Part shown: piece by piece, positions 45,233 through 55,648 of the stretch
How the letters are laid out: each line of letters begins with the position of its first letter
How positions within the stretch are numbered: position 1 is the first letter of the stretch
NCBI GenBank assembly: GCA_014377785.1
Contig: JACMOZ010000374.1
Span: 1-64,000 of the forward strand
DNA from: Aeromicrobium sp.
GTDB lineage: Bacteria > Actinomycetota > Actinomycetes > Propionibacteriales > Nocardioidaceae
Reading direction: 5' to 3'
DNA length: 64,000 nt
Notes under the pieces: model-generated
Database searches by the model: none
The model's input: only the letters and a program-made list of their open reading frames with translations
Told to the model about the DNA's origin: nothing
Made by a program: the position numbers and the translations under genes

Positions 45233-46374
45233 CGACGCCGCGGCAGTCATACCTGGCGTTGAGCTTGCTGGCCGAACCCGGTGATCCGCGGATGGTCGGC
45301 TTCCTGGAGAACGCCGAACCTGGCGAGATCATCGCCGCCGTGTTCAAGGGCCGATCGATCGGAGGAGTTGCACCACCGCGTTCATGGCTCGAACGGGCCG
45401 AGCGGCTCGATGCGCTCGTCGCCTCGACGCTGGTCAAAGCGAAAGCAATGGGTTTGCGATGGCTTTGCCGGACGGACGGTGATTGGCCTACTCAGCTCAA
45501 CGATTTGGACCATCTCGAACCGCTCAACGGCGCGACGGGGGCGCCGTTGGGACTGTGGTTGCGCGGCAAAGGCAACCTCGCTCAACTCGCCGCGGCATCG
45601 GTGGCCATCGTGGGCGCTCGTGATGCCACGACTTTTGGCGCCGAGGTGGGCGCCGAGGTGGGTGCCGACGTGTCCGATGCCGGTATGACGGTGGTGAGCG
45701 GTGCCGCCTACGGAATCGACGCCTGCGCACACCGGGGGGCTTTGTCGATGGGTAAACCCACTATCGCTGTTCTCGCCGGCGGCGCCGATGTGGACTATCC
45801 CCGCGCGCATACGGCCCTTCTCGCCCGCATCGCCGAAGAAGGACTGATCGTCAGCGAACAGTCGCCGGGCCAAATCCCGTTGAAGGCGCGATTCCTTTCG
45901 CGCAACCGTCTCATCGCAGGACTCACTCAGGGCACCGTCGTCGTCGAAGCAGCGCGTCGCAGCGGTTCGCTCAACACTCTCAACTGGGCCGATCAGCTCG
46001 GCCGGGTCACGATGGGCATACCCGGCCCGGTGACCTCGCGGGCCTCAGTCGGCGTCCATGAAGCGATGCGGACCGGCAAGGCAATGTTGGTGACCTGTGG
46101 CGCCGATATCGCCGAAGCTCTTGGCGGCCTCGGCACCGTGGACTCCACACCGGCGCGCGCACCCGAAACCGACTATGACGGAATAACAGTGTCCGAACGC
46201 CGCACTCTTGACGCAGTTCCGTGGGGTGTCCCTCTCGCCACCGCCGACATCGCCGATGAGCTCCGCGTCTCGAAAGAGCAAGCGCGAAAACAGCTCGTCC
46301 TACTTGAAACCGGTGGATTCGTTGCGCGTTTGCCCACCGGATGGACCCTCGTGCGGCGCGCCGATTTGGCCTGA
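45229..46374 (+). CDS. dprA: DNA processing protein DprA
   Basis: A 381-residue protein that binds incoming single-stranded DNA and loads RecA. The Rossmann-like DprA domain is clear: SVAIVGARDAT near 122, VVSGAAYGIDACAHRGAL near 155 and NRLIAGLTQGTVVVEAARRSGSL near 226. An N-terminal SAM-like region and a C-terminal winged helix (DIADELRVSKEQARKQLVLLE) flank it. It contains a short 9-base direct repeat encoding AEVGAEVGADV. It overlaps comM by four bases. Confidence 0.93.
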   Translation: MTTPRQSYLALSLLAEPGDPRMVGFLENAEPGEIIAAVFKGRSIGGVAPPRSWLERAERLDALVASTLVKAKAMGLRWLCRTDGDWPTQLNDLDHLEPLNGATGAPLGLWLRGKGNLAQLAAASVAIVGARDATTFGAEVGAEVGADVSDAGMTVVSGAAYGIDACAHRGALSMGKPTIAVLAGGADVDYPRAHTALLARIAEEGLIVSEQSPGQIPLKARFLSRNRLIAGLTQGTVVVEAARRSGSLNTLNWADQLGRVTMGIPGPVTSRASVGVHEAMRTGKAMLVTCGADIAEALGGLGTVDSTPARAPETDYDGITVSERRTLDAVPWGVPLATADIADELRVSKEQARKQLVLLETGGFVARLPTGWTLVRRADLA

Positions 46375-46401
46375 ACAGTCGGACAGCGGAAAGTAGACAA
46401 C

Positions 46402-47322
46402 GTGAGCGACCTCAGCGAGTCGTGGGCCAAGGCGCTGGCCGACTACGAGCACCATTTGCGCGCCGAGCGGGATTTGTCGGTCCACTCCGTCCGGGCTTAT
46501 CTGACCGATCTCCGGGGTTTGGCCGAGCATGCGTCAAAGCTTGGCGTGGACGATCCATCCCAACTCACGCTTCGGACGTTGCGCAGTTATCTGGCCACCA
46601 TGCAGACACTCGGCAAAGCGCGAACGACTATGGCCCGTCGGGCGGCGTCGGCGCGGGTGTTCACCGCCTGGCAGACCCGAACCGGTCGCGCCCCAACCGA
46701 CGCCGGCGCGCTGTTGGCGAGTCCCAAGCCGCACCGGGAACTCCCCGTGGCGCTCAAGCAGAGCGAAGCTCGCGAACTCCTCGACCTCACGATCGCCAGT
46801 CTCGCCGATGAACGTCCCAACGGCCTGCGCGACCTGGCGATCCTCGAACTGCTTTACGCCACCGGCATCCGGGTCGGCGAACTCGTCGGCATCGACGTCG
46901 ATGACATCGACGGGCGGCGCAATGTCGTCCGGGTGTTCGGCAAGGGCCGCAAAGAAAGGTCCGTGCCGTTCGGTGCCCCTGCCGCCGATGCGCTCGGACT
47001 CTGGATGACCAGGGGGCGTCAAGACTTGCAAACCGCCGAGAGCGGTGCCGCTTTGTTCCTTGGGACCCGCGGTGGGCGCATTGATCCTCGCGCAGTGCGG
47101 CGAATCGTGCACGAACGCATCGCGGGAGTCGAAGGCGCGCCTGACCTGGGTCCGCACGGTCTGCGACATACGGCCGCTACTCATCTGCTCGAGGGCGGTG
47201 CCGATCTGCGGAGCGTGCAGGAAATTCTGGGTCATGCCTCGCTGGCGACGACGCAGATCTATACCCACGTCAGCAGCGAGCATCTCCGCAACGCCTTCAA
47301 ACTCGCTCATCCGAGGGCATAG
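46402..47322 (+). CDS. xerC: Tyrosine recombinase XerC
   Basis: A 306-residue recombinase that, with XerD, resolves chromosome dimers at dif. The N-terminal SAM-like DNA-binding domain (DYEHHLRAERDLSVHSVRAYL) precedes the catalytic domain: Arg in LLYATGIRVGELVG, the Lys region GKGRKERSVP, HGLRHTAATHLLEGG, and the nucleophile in GHASLATTQIYTHVS. It lies 27 bases after dprA; the start is GTG. In Actinobacteria xerC follows dprA, as here. Confidence 0.94.
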   Translation: MSDLSESWAKALADYEHHLRAERDLSVHSVRAYLTDLRGLAEHASKLGVDDPSQLTLRTLRSYLATMQTLGKARTTMARRAASARVFTAWQTRTGRAPTDAGALLASPKPHRELPVALKQSEARELLDLTIASLADERPNGLRDLAILELLYATGIRVGELVGIDVDDIDGRRNVVRVFGKGRKERSVPFGAPAADALGLWMTRGRQDLQTAESGAALFLGTRGGRIDPRAVRRIVHERIAGVEGAPDLGPHGLRHTAATHLLEGGADLRSVQEILGHASLATTQIYTHVSSEHLRNAFKLAHPRA

Positions 47323-47326
47323 TCCC

Positions 47327-47566
47327 TCACGGAATGTCGGTAAGCGTCTTTTCGATCGCTGATAGCCGGTTTTCCAGTTCGCTCATTCCCTCCAGAAGTT
47401 GCCGGTTCACCTCAGTATTCGACCTGAGCGCATCGGCGAGTTCGGGGTTGTTCGCCGTCTCGGCGAGTTTCAGTTTCGTGGTGTTGCGGTTTTCGATCAC
47501 CGAGATGACTGCCCAGCCGATGATGGCAGCGAGCGGGATCCATGCAAACCAGGGAATGTATTCCAT
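47327..47566 (-). CDS. Small membrane protein paired with an HTH regulator
   Basis: A 79-residue protein with one N-terminal helix (WFAWIPLAAIIGWAVISVI) and a charged coiled-coil tail (LEGMSELENRLSAIEKTL). The ATG at 47566 is chosen because AGGAAAG lies upstream; a GTG at 47578 inside the regulator gene is also possible. Two-gene sets of a winged-helix regulator and a short one-helix protein are common; the membrane protein may modulate the regulator. Function unknown. Confidence 0.65.
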   Translation of the reverse strand: MEYIPWFAWIPLAAIIGWAVISVIENRNTTKLKLAETANNPELADALRSNTEVNRQLLEGMSELENRLSAIEKTLTDIP

Positions 47567-47567
47567 G

Positions 47568-47873
47568 TCAGTTTTCACTTTCCTGTGATCGTTTTACCGC
47601 GGCGACGATCGTCGACACGTCCAGATTGAGTTCGAATGGCACGACGTCGAAATACTTGAAGGCTTTGCCGTCGTCGGTGAGCTCCAGGCGACCGGTGATG
47701 AAGCCTTCCGCCTCAAGCCTCTGCAGGTGCATGTAGAGGAGGGCGCGAGACATCTTCAGTCGTCGGGCCAGTTCACTTACATGAAGTGGTTCGGCCGCGA
47801 GAATCGAGATAATGCGAAACCGATGACCGTTCGCCAGAGCGAGCATTCTCTCGATGAGTTGCTGCGCTTCCAC
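47568..47873 (-). CDS. ArsR-type winged-helix transcriptional regulator
   Basis: A 101-residue protein: LANGHRFRIISILAAEPLHVSELARRLKMSRALLYMHLQRLEAEGFITGR is a typical ArsR/HTH_20 winged helix (split over residues 14-63), with a recognition helix at SRALLYMHLQRL. It has no metal-binding Cys/His pattern. The start is GTG with AAGGGA upstream. It is immediately followed by the small membrane protein gene, so the two form one operon. The 80-base upstream gap is A/T rich. Confidence 0.8.
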   Translation of the reverse strand: MEAQQLIERMLALANGHRFRIISILAAEPLHVSELARRLKMSRALLYMHLQRLEAEGFITGRLELTDDGKAFKYFDVVPFELNLDVSTIVAAVKRSQESEN

Positions 47874-47953
47874 TTAAACTCGCTTCCCTTACACCTGTCA
47901 AATTAATCTAACATGCTTCAGGGGCAGGCCCAGTTCAGGCGGGCCCAGTTCAG

Positions 47954-48844
47954 TTAGAGCCAGTTCATCGGGTTCACTGGCTTGTCTTCCTTTTCGACCA
48001 TGAAATGCAGATGGCAACCCGTCGAGAGTCCCGAAGTTCCTGAATTGCCCACAATGTCGCCAACCTGGACGCGGTCGCCGACGCGGGCCGACTCGACGCT
48101 CAGATGGTTGTAAGACGAGGTCAGCCCGCCCTCATGTTGGAGGATCACCCGATTGCCGTATGCCGCGGCGAATTCGCTGGTGATGACGATGCCCGAAGCT
48201 GCGGCATGGACCGGTGTGCCGCAGGGAACGCCGAAATCGGTGCCGTCGTGCAACTTGCGCACCCCCGTGATCGGATGCACCCGCATGCCGAAGGGGGATG
48301 TGATGGGACCGCCGACCGGTCGCCTGAATGAACCGCCTTCGGCGATTGGCGGTGGCGGGGGAGGGCCGTCGGGATTGATGAGCTGAAACCGGCGGGTTCT
48401 CGCCATCAGGGCCAACGGGTCGAGATATCGGTCGCCGGCTTTGCGACCCAGGTGGAGACAAGGACTGTCGACACAATGACTGCCGGTACCCAGGAGCGAG
48501 CCGATTTGCTGACCGGCCGTCACGGCGTCGCCGACCTGGACGGTCGCTGCGACGGGCTGGTAGGTCGAGCGTTCACGACCGTGATTGACGACCACGATCC
48601 TGACGTGTGCGATGGTGCCCACGAAGGAGACTTCGCCGGCGGCAACGGACCGGACCGGGTCGCCGACCTGTCCACGCAGGTCGACGCCGCGGTTTCCGGC
48701 ACCGTAGGGGTCGTCGGGCAGGTCGAATTCGCGGCCGACCTCATGACCGTCGAGCGGCCATTCCCACTGCTCACCGGCAACGGCGCTCGCGGGTGCAAAA
48801 AAGGTCAGGAATATGAGGGTTGCAGCCACAAAGCTTCGCGTCAT
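47954..48844 (-). CDS. M23 metallopeptidase with two LytM domains
   Basis: A 296-residue exported protein. A signal peptide spans residues 1-23 (FVAATLIFLTFFAPASAVAG). The first LytM-like domain (about 28-160: GVDLRGQVGDPVRSVAAGEVSF, ending CLHLGRK) is the type encoded before rpsB in Actinobacteria. Its metal site is incomplete: Val-Asp replaces the His..Asp pair. After a Pro-rich linker (GPPPPPP), the second domain has a full active site: KLHDGTDFGVPCG, YNHLS and GCHLHFMV. It probably cleaves or binds peptidoglycan. The ATG at 48844 fits the signal peptide. Confidence 0.88.
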   Translation of the reverse strand: MTRSFVAATLIFLTFFAPASAVAGEQWEWPLDGHEVGREFDLPDDPYGAGNRGVDLRGQVGDPVRSVAAGEVSFVGTIAHVRIVVVNHGRERSTYQPVAATVQVGDAVTAGQQIGSLLGTGSHCVDSPCLHLGRKAGDRYLDPLALMARTRRFQLINPDGPPPPPPIAEGGSFRRPVGGPITSPFGMRVHPITGVRKLHDGTDFGVPCGTPVHAAASGIVITSEFAAAYGNRVILQHEGGLTSSYNHLSVESARVGDRVQVGDIVGNSGTSGLSTGCHLHFMVEKEDKPVNPMNWL

Positions 48845-49176
48845 GTAACCAGCAAAATCTTTCTGGGACACATTCGCGAGGGACTTCCCCGTCACTGGGG
48901 AAAACACCCCGGCCGGCGTGGCATGTGGACGGTTCACTCAATTGGCTCTCGATGCCCCCGGTGTCGTAGACTGAACAGGCACTCCTTATGGAGTGACTTC
49001 GCGCGCTTGTAGCCGTGTGACACGAAAGTCGAACACGGGCGTGGTTCTGGTCCCTTCGGGGTAGACCACGCATGCTTGATCATTTTCACCACGTGGTCAA
49101 TACGAGTGCCAGGACACCGGCAACCGTCGGTGTGACAACCAGAACAGGCACCCCGGTGCCTCAAGGAGGAACGGCT
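48845..49176 (+). promoter_or_regulatory. rpsB promoter and structured 5' leader
   Basis: This 332-base gap carries a possible rpsB promoter (TTGGCT 48942-48947 and TAGACT 48967-48972, spacer 19) and a leader of about 200 bases with hairpins. CGTGGT...ACCACG with a CCCTTCGGGG tip lies near 49042-49072, and AGGCAC/GTGCCT lies just before the RBS AAGGAGGA (49163-49170). It may be a regulated S2 leader, though I cannot match it to a known class. Confidence 0.45.
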
Positions 49177-50232
<1,056 letters not shown>

Positions 50233-50238
50233 CATTGA

Positions 50239-50292
50239 AGGGGTGGGATGCCGAAGGCACTCCACCCCTCAAGCCCAAAATGCTCCACCCCT
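50239..50292 (+). other. rpsB-tsf intergenic hairpin with two alternative 3' arms
   Basis: AGGGGTGG (50239-50246) can pair with CCACCCCT at 50262-50269 or with the identical CCACCCCT at 50285-50292, so two exclusive 8-bp stems are possible. The gap lies between two co-transcribed translation genes and may tune their relative expression. Confidence 0.5.
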
Positions 50293-50327
50293 GAAACGCT
50301 CTACACCCTGCAACGAGAGGGAAACCC

Positions 50328-51143
50328 ATGGCAATTGCTGCCGCAGATGTGAAGAAGCTCCGCGACGCCACTGGCGCCGGAATGATGGACGCCAAAAGGG
50401 CGCTCACCGAAGCCGACGGTGACTTCGAAAAGGCCGGCGAAATCCTGCGCATCACCGGTGCCGCCAAGGCCGCCAAGCGTGGCGCCGAACGCGAGGCCTC
50501 CGCCGGACTCGTCGCGAACGTTGGCGGCGCGATCGTCGAACTCAACTCAGAGACTGACTTCGTCGCCAAAAACGACCAATTCGTAGCTCTCGCCGAGGAA
50601 CTCGCGGCCGCTGCCGATGTTTCCAAGCCTGCCAACGCCGAAGAATTCGCCGCCAGCATCTTGACGAGTGGAAAGACTGTCACCCAGACGATCGGCGATC
50701 TCGCTGTCGTCATCGGTGAAAAGATCGAGCTCGGGCGGGTGGCCAGTTTTGACGGCCAAGTCGCGACCTACATGCATCGTCGTGCCAGTGACTTGCCGCC
50801 GGCTGTCGGTGTCATTGTCGAATACGTTGGCGACAACCTCGATGCTGCCCGCGGCGCCGCGATGCAGATCGCCGCGATGCGCCCGCGTTATCTGACGCGC
50901 GAAGAGGTCCCCGCTGATATCGTCGCCAAAGAGCGCGAGATCGCCGAAGCCATTGCGCGCGAAGAAGGCAAGCCCGAACAGGCATTGCCGCGAATCATCG
51001 AAGGCCGCGTCAATGGTTTCTTCAAGGAAGTCGTCTTGCTGGAGCAGTCCTCCGTCCAGGACAATAAGAAGACCGTGAAGGCCTTCCTCGATGAAGCGGG
51101 CGTGACGCTCAAGCGTTTCGCACACATCGAGATCGGCGCTTAA
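50328..51143 (+). CDS. tsf: Elongation factor Ts
   Basis: EF-Ts recharges EF-Tu by exchanging GDP for GTP. The 271-residue protein shows the UBA-like N-terminus with the TDVGN-equivalent [25 protein letters not shown] (split near residue 20), then [23 protein letters not shown] and the core domain. The ending [14 protein letters not shown] is normal. An AGAGGG RBS precedes the ATG. It is placed between rpsB and pyrH. Confidence 0.97.
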   Translation: MAIAAADVKKLRDATGAGMMDAKRALTEADGDFEKAGEILRITGAAKAAKRGAEREASAGLVANVGGAIVELNSETDFVAKNDQFVALAEELAAAADVSKPANAEEFAASILTSGKTVTQTIGDLAVVIGEKIELGRVASFDGQVATYMHRRASDLPPAVGVIVEYVGDNLDAARGAAMQIAAMRPRYLTREEVPADIVAKEREIAEAIAREEGKPEQALPRIIEGRVNGFFKEVVLLEQSSVQDNKKTVKAFLDEAGVTLKRFAHIEIGA

Positions 51144-51180
51144 CTTAAAAGCACCACCAAACAGACGGAGGCCGGAGCCA

Positions 51181-51942
51181 GTGGACACAGCAACAGAAGT
51201 CGACGGCCCGGCCTCCGATCGCTCTGCAGCTGATCTTTCGGGGCGACGGGTGTTGCTGAAACTTTCCGGCGAGGTGTTCGGCGGCGGCAAGATTGGCATC
51301 GATCCCGAAGTGGTCAACAGCATTGCCCGCCAGATCGTTGAAGCTACCGCCGAAGGTGTGCAGGTCGCCATCGTGGTCGGTGGAGGCAACTTCTTCCGTG
51401 GCGCCGAACTCGCCCAACACGGTATGGATCGCGCTCGTGCCGACTACATCGGAATGCTCGGTACTGTGATGAATTGCCTCGCGCTGCAGGACTTCTGCGA
51501 AAAACGGGGAGTCGAGACCCGCGTGCAGTCGGCCATTACGATGGGTCAGGTCGCTGAGCCCTACATACCGCGTCGCGCCATCCGCCACCTCGAAAAGGGC
51601 CGGGTCGTCATTTTCGGCGCCGGCGCCGGTATGCCGTACTTCTCGACCGACACCGTGTCGGCGCAGCGCGCGCTGGAGATCAACGCCGAGGTGGTTCTGA
51701 TGTCCAAGAGCGGAGTCGACGGTGTCTACTCGGCCGACCCCCGCACCCATCCCGATGCGAAGAAATTTGAAGAAATCTCCTTCGAAGACGCCCTGCGTCT
51801 CGGCCTCAAAGTGGTCGACGCCGCCGCTTTCGCGTTGTGCATGGAAAACAAACTGCCCATGATCGTCTTCGGTATGGAGGGCGAGGGCAATATTGCCCGC
51901 GTCCTTCGTGGTGAGAAAATCGGAACGCTGGTTCACTCGTGA
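51181..51942 (+). CDS. pyrH: UMP kinase
   Basis: A hexameric amino-acid-kinase-fold enzyme that makes UDP from UMP. The 253-residue protein has [12 protein letters not shown] near 23, [12 protein letters not shown] near 63, [12 protein letters not shown] and [15 protein letters not shown] near 143. The first 20 residues are an extension that varies among Actinobacteria. The start is GTG with GGAGGCCGGAG upstream. It follows tsf in the canonical cluster. Confidence 0.96.
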   Translation: MDTATEVDGPASDRSAADLSGRRVLLKLSGEVFGGGKIGIDPEVVNSIARQIVEATAEGVQVAIVVGGGNFFRGAELAQHGMDRARADYIGMLGTVMNCLALQDFCEKRGVETRVQSAITMGQVAEPYIPRRAIRHLEKGRVVIFGAGAGMPYFSTDTVSAQRALEINAEVVLMSKSGVDGVYSADPRTHPDAKKFEEISFEDALRLGLKVVDAAAFALCMENKLPMIVFGMEGEGNIARVLRGEKIGTLVHS

Positions 51943-51966
51943 GAGTGGGCGCCAAAAGGAGTAATT

Positions 51967-52524
51967 GTGATTGACGAAACGTTGCGCGAAGCCGACAGCA
52001 AGATGGCCAAGGCCGTCGAGCATTCCCGTGAGGAATTCGCCGCGATCCGGACCGGTCGTGCACATCCGGCGATGTTCGCCCAGATCACCGCCGAATACTA
52101 CGGTCAGCAGACGCCGATCCAGCAGCTCGCCGGTTTTACTGTGCCTGAGCCCCGCACCGTCGTGATCAATCCCTACGACATTGGGGCGAAGGCGGCCATC
52201 GAAAGGGCGATCCGCGACTCCGATCTCGGTGTGAACCCGACCGACGACGGCAAAGTTCTGCGCGTTTCGCTGCCTGAACTGACCGAAGATCGTCGCAAGG
52301 AATACGTCAAGCTTGCCCGCACGAAGGCCGAAGACGGCCGTATTGCCGTTCGCAACCTCCGGCGCAACGCCAAGCAGGCGCTGGACAAGGCGGAGAAGGA
52401 TTCGTCGATCAGCAAGGACGACAACACCGGTGCCGAAAAGCGCCTTGACGGCCTCACCAAGAAGTATGTCGACTCGATCGATGAACTTCTGAAACACAAA
52501 GAGGCTGAACTTCTTGAGGTCTGA
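51967..52524 (+). CDS. frr: Ribosome recycling factor
   Basis: RRF splits post-termination ribosomes with EF-G. The 185-residue protein has the canonical IRTGRAHPAMFAQITAEYYGQ near 27-47, VINPYD, LPELTEDRRKEYVKLARTKAED near 104-125 and the ending [19 protein letters not shown]. The start is GTG, with GGAGTAATT before it. Its 3' end overlaps the TTG start of cdsA by 11 bases. Confidence 0.96.
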   Translation: MIDETLREADSKMAKAVEHSREEFAAIRTGRAHPAMFAQITAEYYGQQTPIQQLAGFTVPEPRTVVINPYDIGAKAAIERAIRDSDLGVNPTDDGKVLRVSLPELTEDRRKEYVKLARTKAEDGRIAVRNLRRNAKQALDKAEKDSSISKDDNTGAEKRLDGLTKKYVDSIDELLKHKEAELLEV

Positions 52525-53353
52525 GACCACCCACGTGCAAAGACCCAGCCGAGCCGGTCGTAACCTGCCCGCGGCAATCGTTGTGGGCGTCAGTCTCGGC
52601 GCCGTCGTCATCGCGTCACTGTTCTTCGTCAAGGACTTCTTCGTCGCGGTTGTCGTGGTCGCTCTCGGCGTCGGCATGATCGAGATCACCCGCGCCTTCA
52701 AGACCCCCGGCATCCAGGTTCCGTTGCTCCCGGTGATCACCGGCGGCAGCGTCATGCTGATCGGTGCGTTCTACGGTGGCGCCGAAACCGCAGCGGTTGC
52801 CATGGCTCTCACCGTGATCGGCACTCTCATTTGGCGACTCGCCGATGGCGCCGACGGCTTCGTGCAGGACAGCAGTGCCGGCATCTTCGTCTTGTCCTAC
52901 CTTCCGCTCATGGGCGTTTTTGTCATGCTCATGCTCGGCGAGGTGGATGGCCACTGGCGCATCGTGGCGTTTATCGTTGCCACTGTCGCTTCCGACATCG
53001 GCGGCTACATCGCCGGCGTGTTGTTCGGCAAACACCCGATGGCGCCGACCATCAGTCCCAAGAAGTCGTGGGAGGGTCTCGTCGGTTCGATGGTCTTCGG
53101 CATGATCGCCGGCTTGCTGACCGTGACGTATGGTCTGGACGGCCGCTGGTGGGTCGGGCTGATCCTCGGCGCAGTCGCTGTCATCATGGCCACCCTCGGT
53201 GACCTCAGCGAATCCCTCATCAAGCGTGATATCGGCATCAAAGACATGGGCGATCTGTTGCCCGGTCACGGAGGACTTATGGACCGGCTCGACTCCCTTA
53301 TCGCCGTCGCGCCCTTCGCGTGGCTCGTTCTCCATTATCTGGTGCCGGCATGA
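52514..53353 (+). CDS. cdsA: Phosphatidate cytidylyltransferase
   Basis: A membrane enzyme that makes CDP-diacylglycerol for phospholipids. The 279-residue protein has about eight helices and the CDP-DAG synthase signature near the end: [33 protein letters not shown] and then [29 protein letters not shown] (split over residues 158-262). A TTG start at 52514 with AGAGG upstream is chosen; GTG at 52535 is possible. It overlaps frr and rlmN, so the cluster is tightly coupled. Confidence 0.95.
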   Translation: MRSETTHVQRPSRAGRNLPAAIVVGVSLGAVVIASLFFVKDFFVAVVVVALGVGMIEITRAFKTPGIQVPLLPVITGGSVMLIGAFYGGAETAAVAMALTVIGTLIWRLADGADGFVQDSSAGIFVLSYLPLMGVFVMLMLGEVDGHWRIVAFIVATVASDIGGYIAGVLFGKHPMAPTISPKKSWEGLVGSMVFGMIAGLLTVTYGLDGRWWVGLILGAVAVIMATLGDLSESLIKRDIGIKDMGDLLPGHGGLMDRLDSLIAVAPFAWLVLHYLVPA

Positions 53354-54480
53354 CCGACAAAGAAATCAAGACGTTGCCCCTTGTCTTCGAACAACGCAAG
53401 GGCCTCAAGAAGCCGCCCCGACACCTTGCCGACCTCTCCGCCGATGAGCGCGTTGTCGCCGCCGAGGCCCTCGGTGAACCCGCCTACCGGGTCAAGCAAG
53501 TCGCGACACACTACTTCGGCCGCCTGGTCAACGACCCGGCTGAGATGACCGATCTTCCGGCGGCGAGCCGCGATCGTATCGTTGGCGAACTCTTGCCGAC
53601 CTTGCTCAACCCGATCCGCACCCTCGAGGCCGACAAGGGGACGACCCGCAAAACATTATGGCGTCTCTTTGACGGTGCGCTGGTCGAGTCCGTGCTTATG
53701 CGTTATCCCGAACGTGCCACGATTTGTGTCTCCAGCCAGGCCGGTTGCGGTATGGCGTGCCCGTTTTGTGCCACCGGTCAGGGCGGCCTGCAACGCAATA
53801 TGTCGACCGCCGAGATCATCGATCAGGTGGTCGATGGCGCCCGTGCGATGGCCCGCGGCGAGATCCCGGGAGGCCCGGGACGACTGTCCAACGTTGTTTT
53901 CATGGGCATGGGCGAACCGATGGCCAACTACAAGGCCGTCATCGGCGCCATCCGTCGCATGGTTGACCCCAGTCCTGACGGACTGGGCATGTCCGCCCGC
54001 AACATCACCCTGAGCACCGTGGGCCTCGTGCCGCGGATCAGGCAGCTGACCGAAGAGGGCATACCGGTGACTCTCGCACTGTCGCTGCACGCCCCGGACG
54101 ACGAATTGCGCAACGAACTTGTCCCGATCAACACCCGTTGGTCTGTTCACGAAGCGGTTGAAGCGGCCTGGGATTATGCCCGCAAGACCAAGCGGCGCGT
54201 CTCGATCGAATACGCCATGATCAAGGACATCAACGATCAGGCCTGGCGCGCCGATCTGCTCGGAGACGTGTTGCAGTCCTATGGCGATTGGGGTTGGGTG
54301 CACGTCAACCTCATCCCGCTCAATCCGACGCCCGGTTCCAAATGGACCGCCTCGCGGCCCGAAGACGAAGACGAATTCGTGCGCCGGCTCATCGCCAAGG
54401 GCATCCCGACGACAGTTCGCGACACGCGGGGCAGCGACATCGACGGTGCCTGCGGCCAACTTGCCGCAGTTGATTCCTGA
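53350..54480 (+). CDS. rlmN: Dual-specificity rRNA/tRNA methyltransferase RlmN
   Basis: A radical SAM enzyme that methylates C2 of A2503 in 23S rRNA and A37 in some tRNAs. The 376-residue protein has the CxxxCxxC cluster in [15 protein letters not shown] near 133, [13 protein letters not shown] near 180, [14 protein letters not shown] and the methyl-carrying Cys near the end (DGACGQLA). The ATG at 53350 overlaps the cdsA stop. It ends the rpsB-rlmN cluster. Confidence 0.95.
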   Translation: MTDKEIKTLPLVFEQRKGLKKPPRHLADLSADERVVAAEALGEPAYRVKQVATHYFGRLVNDPAEMTDLPAASRDRIVGELLPTLLNPIRTLEADKGTTRKTLWRLFDGALVESVLMRYPERATICVSSQAGCGMACPFCATGQGGLQRNMSTAEIIDQVVDGARAMARGEIPGGPGRLSNVVFMGMGEPMANYKAVIGAIRRMVDPSPDGLGMSARNITLSTVGLVPRIRQLTEEGIPVTLALSLHAPDDELRNELVPINTRWSVHEAVEAAWDYARKTKRRVSIEYAMIKDINDQAWRADLLGDVLQSYGDWGWVHVNLIPLNPTPGSKWTASRPEDEDEFVRRLIAKGIPTTVRDTRGSDIDGACGQLAAVDS

Positions 54481-54826
54481 CTCAGCCCAACGGGTTCGAG
54501 ACGAGCAACTCGACGTTGCGGTCGGCTTTCACACCTTCCTGAGCGCTGGTCCGCTGCTGGGGATCGTTACGTCGCCGCGAGCGTCGTGTGCTGTGGGGCG
54601 ATCGGACTACCCGTCACCCAAACGGCGGGCGATGATGCGAGATCGGTGAGTGTGGCGGCACCGCCGATGATGATGCTGGACGCGTTGAGGTCGCGACGGG
54701 ACAGTTCCATGTGTGAGCCAACGACGAATCGACCCAAAAATCACACTGAGGCCGCCGGAGGGGCTCGGTGCGTGACCGGCGAAGATGGGAGCAAACGAAT
54801 GTCCGCTTGAATCGCGAAGGAGAACG
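54481..54826. other. Intergenic region with a probable minus-strand gene remnant
   Basis: On the minus strand an ATG at 54710 opens MELSRRDLNASSIIIGGAA, then SSPAVWVTGSPIAPQH, and stops at TAA. Another frame just downstream reads QEGVKADRNVELLVSNPLG to a stop at 54482-54484. Together they look like one small protein broken by a frameshift. I cannot name the family. The rest of the gap holds the promoter of the HAD phosphatase gene. Confidence 0.35.
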
Positions 54827-55648
54827 ATGACTGACCTTTCGACGTTCGTTCCGCCGCGGGTGATCGCCACTGATCTTGACGGCACGTTGTTGCACAGCGA
54901 CGGTTCGCTGTCCGATCGCACCCGAGCAGCGATCCTCAGGGCCGAAGCCGCCGGCATCACCACCGTATTCGTCACCGCCCGGCCGCCGCGTTGGCTGGAC
55001 TCCCTTGCCTATGCGGTCGGACCGCACGGCACCGTGCTCTGTGGCAACGGGGCTTTCGTCTATGACGTGCCGACAAAAACCGTCACCGAGCAATACCCTC
55101 TAGCCGACCTTTTGCTACGCGAACTCCTTGCCGATTTGCGCCATGCCGTCCCCGACATCACGTTCGCCGTCGAGGGCGCCGATGGACTGGGCCGCGAGGA
55201 GGCCTTTGTCTATCGCAGTGAACAGCCCGGGACGCATACTGTTGGCACGCTGGCCGAACTCACGTCCGCGCCGGTGGGCAAGCTGCTCGGTCGGTGCGAG
55301 TCACTCGATTCGGCCAAGTTTCTGGAGCTTGTGATGACGGCTCTGGGCGGTCGCGCCGAACTCGGATATTCGGGTGCCTCCGGCCTTGCCGAGATCACCG
55401 CGCCCGGTGTCACCAAGGCCGCCGGACTTCAGCGCTGGTGCGATGCACGCGGTGTCGGCGCCCACGAGGTATGGGCCTTCGGCGACATGCCCAACGACCT
55501 ACCCATGCTGCACTGGGCCGGCACGAGTTTTGCCGTCGGCAACGCGCATGCCGACGTCCTGGCGATCGCGCAGCACGTCTGCCCATCCAACAATGATGAC
55601 GGCGTCGCCCATACCCTCGAAATTCTCTTGCAAGGAGTATCCGAATGA
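54827..55648 (+). CDS. HAD-superfamily phosphatase, Cof-type
   Basis: A 273-residue Cof-like HAD hydrolase. The nucleophile motif is VIATDLDGTLLHSDGSLSD near 11-29, the Thr motif is FVTARPPRW, a C2-type cap follows, and the acidic motif is AFGDMPNDLPML near 218. Members dephosphorylate sugar phosphates or flavin/pyridoxal phosphates. The ATG at 54827 follows AAGGAG. It overlaps the next enoyl-CoA hydratase gene by four bases, so the two are co-translated, though the link is not obvious. Confidence 0.88.
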   Translation: MTDLSTFVPPRVIATDLDGTLLHSDGSLSDRTRAAILRAEAAGITTVFVTARPPRWLDSLAYAVGPHGTVLCGNGAFVYDVPTKTVTEQYPLADLLLRELLADLRHAVPDITFAVEGADGLGREEAFVYRSEQPGTHTVGTLAELTSAPVGKLLGRCESLDSAKFLELVMTALGGRAELGYSGASGLAEITAPGVTKAAGLQRWCDARGVGAHEVWAFGDMPNDLPMLHWAGTSFAVGNAHADVLAIAQHVCPSNNDDGVAHTLEILLQGVSE

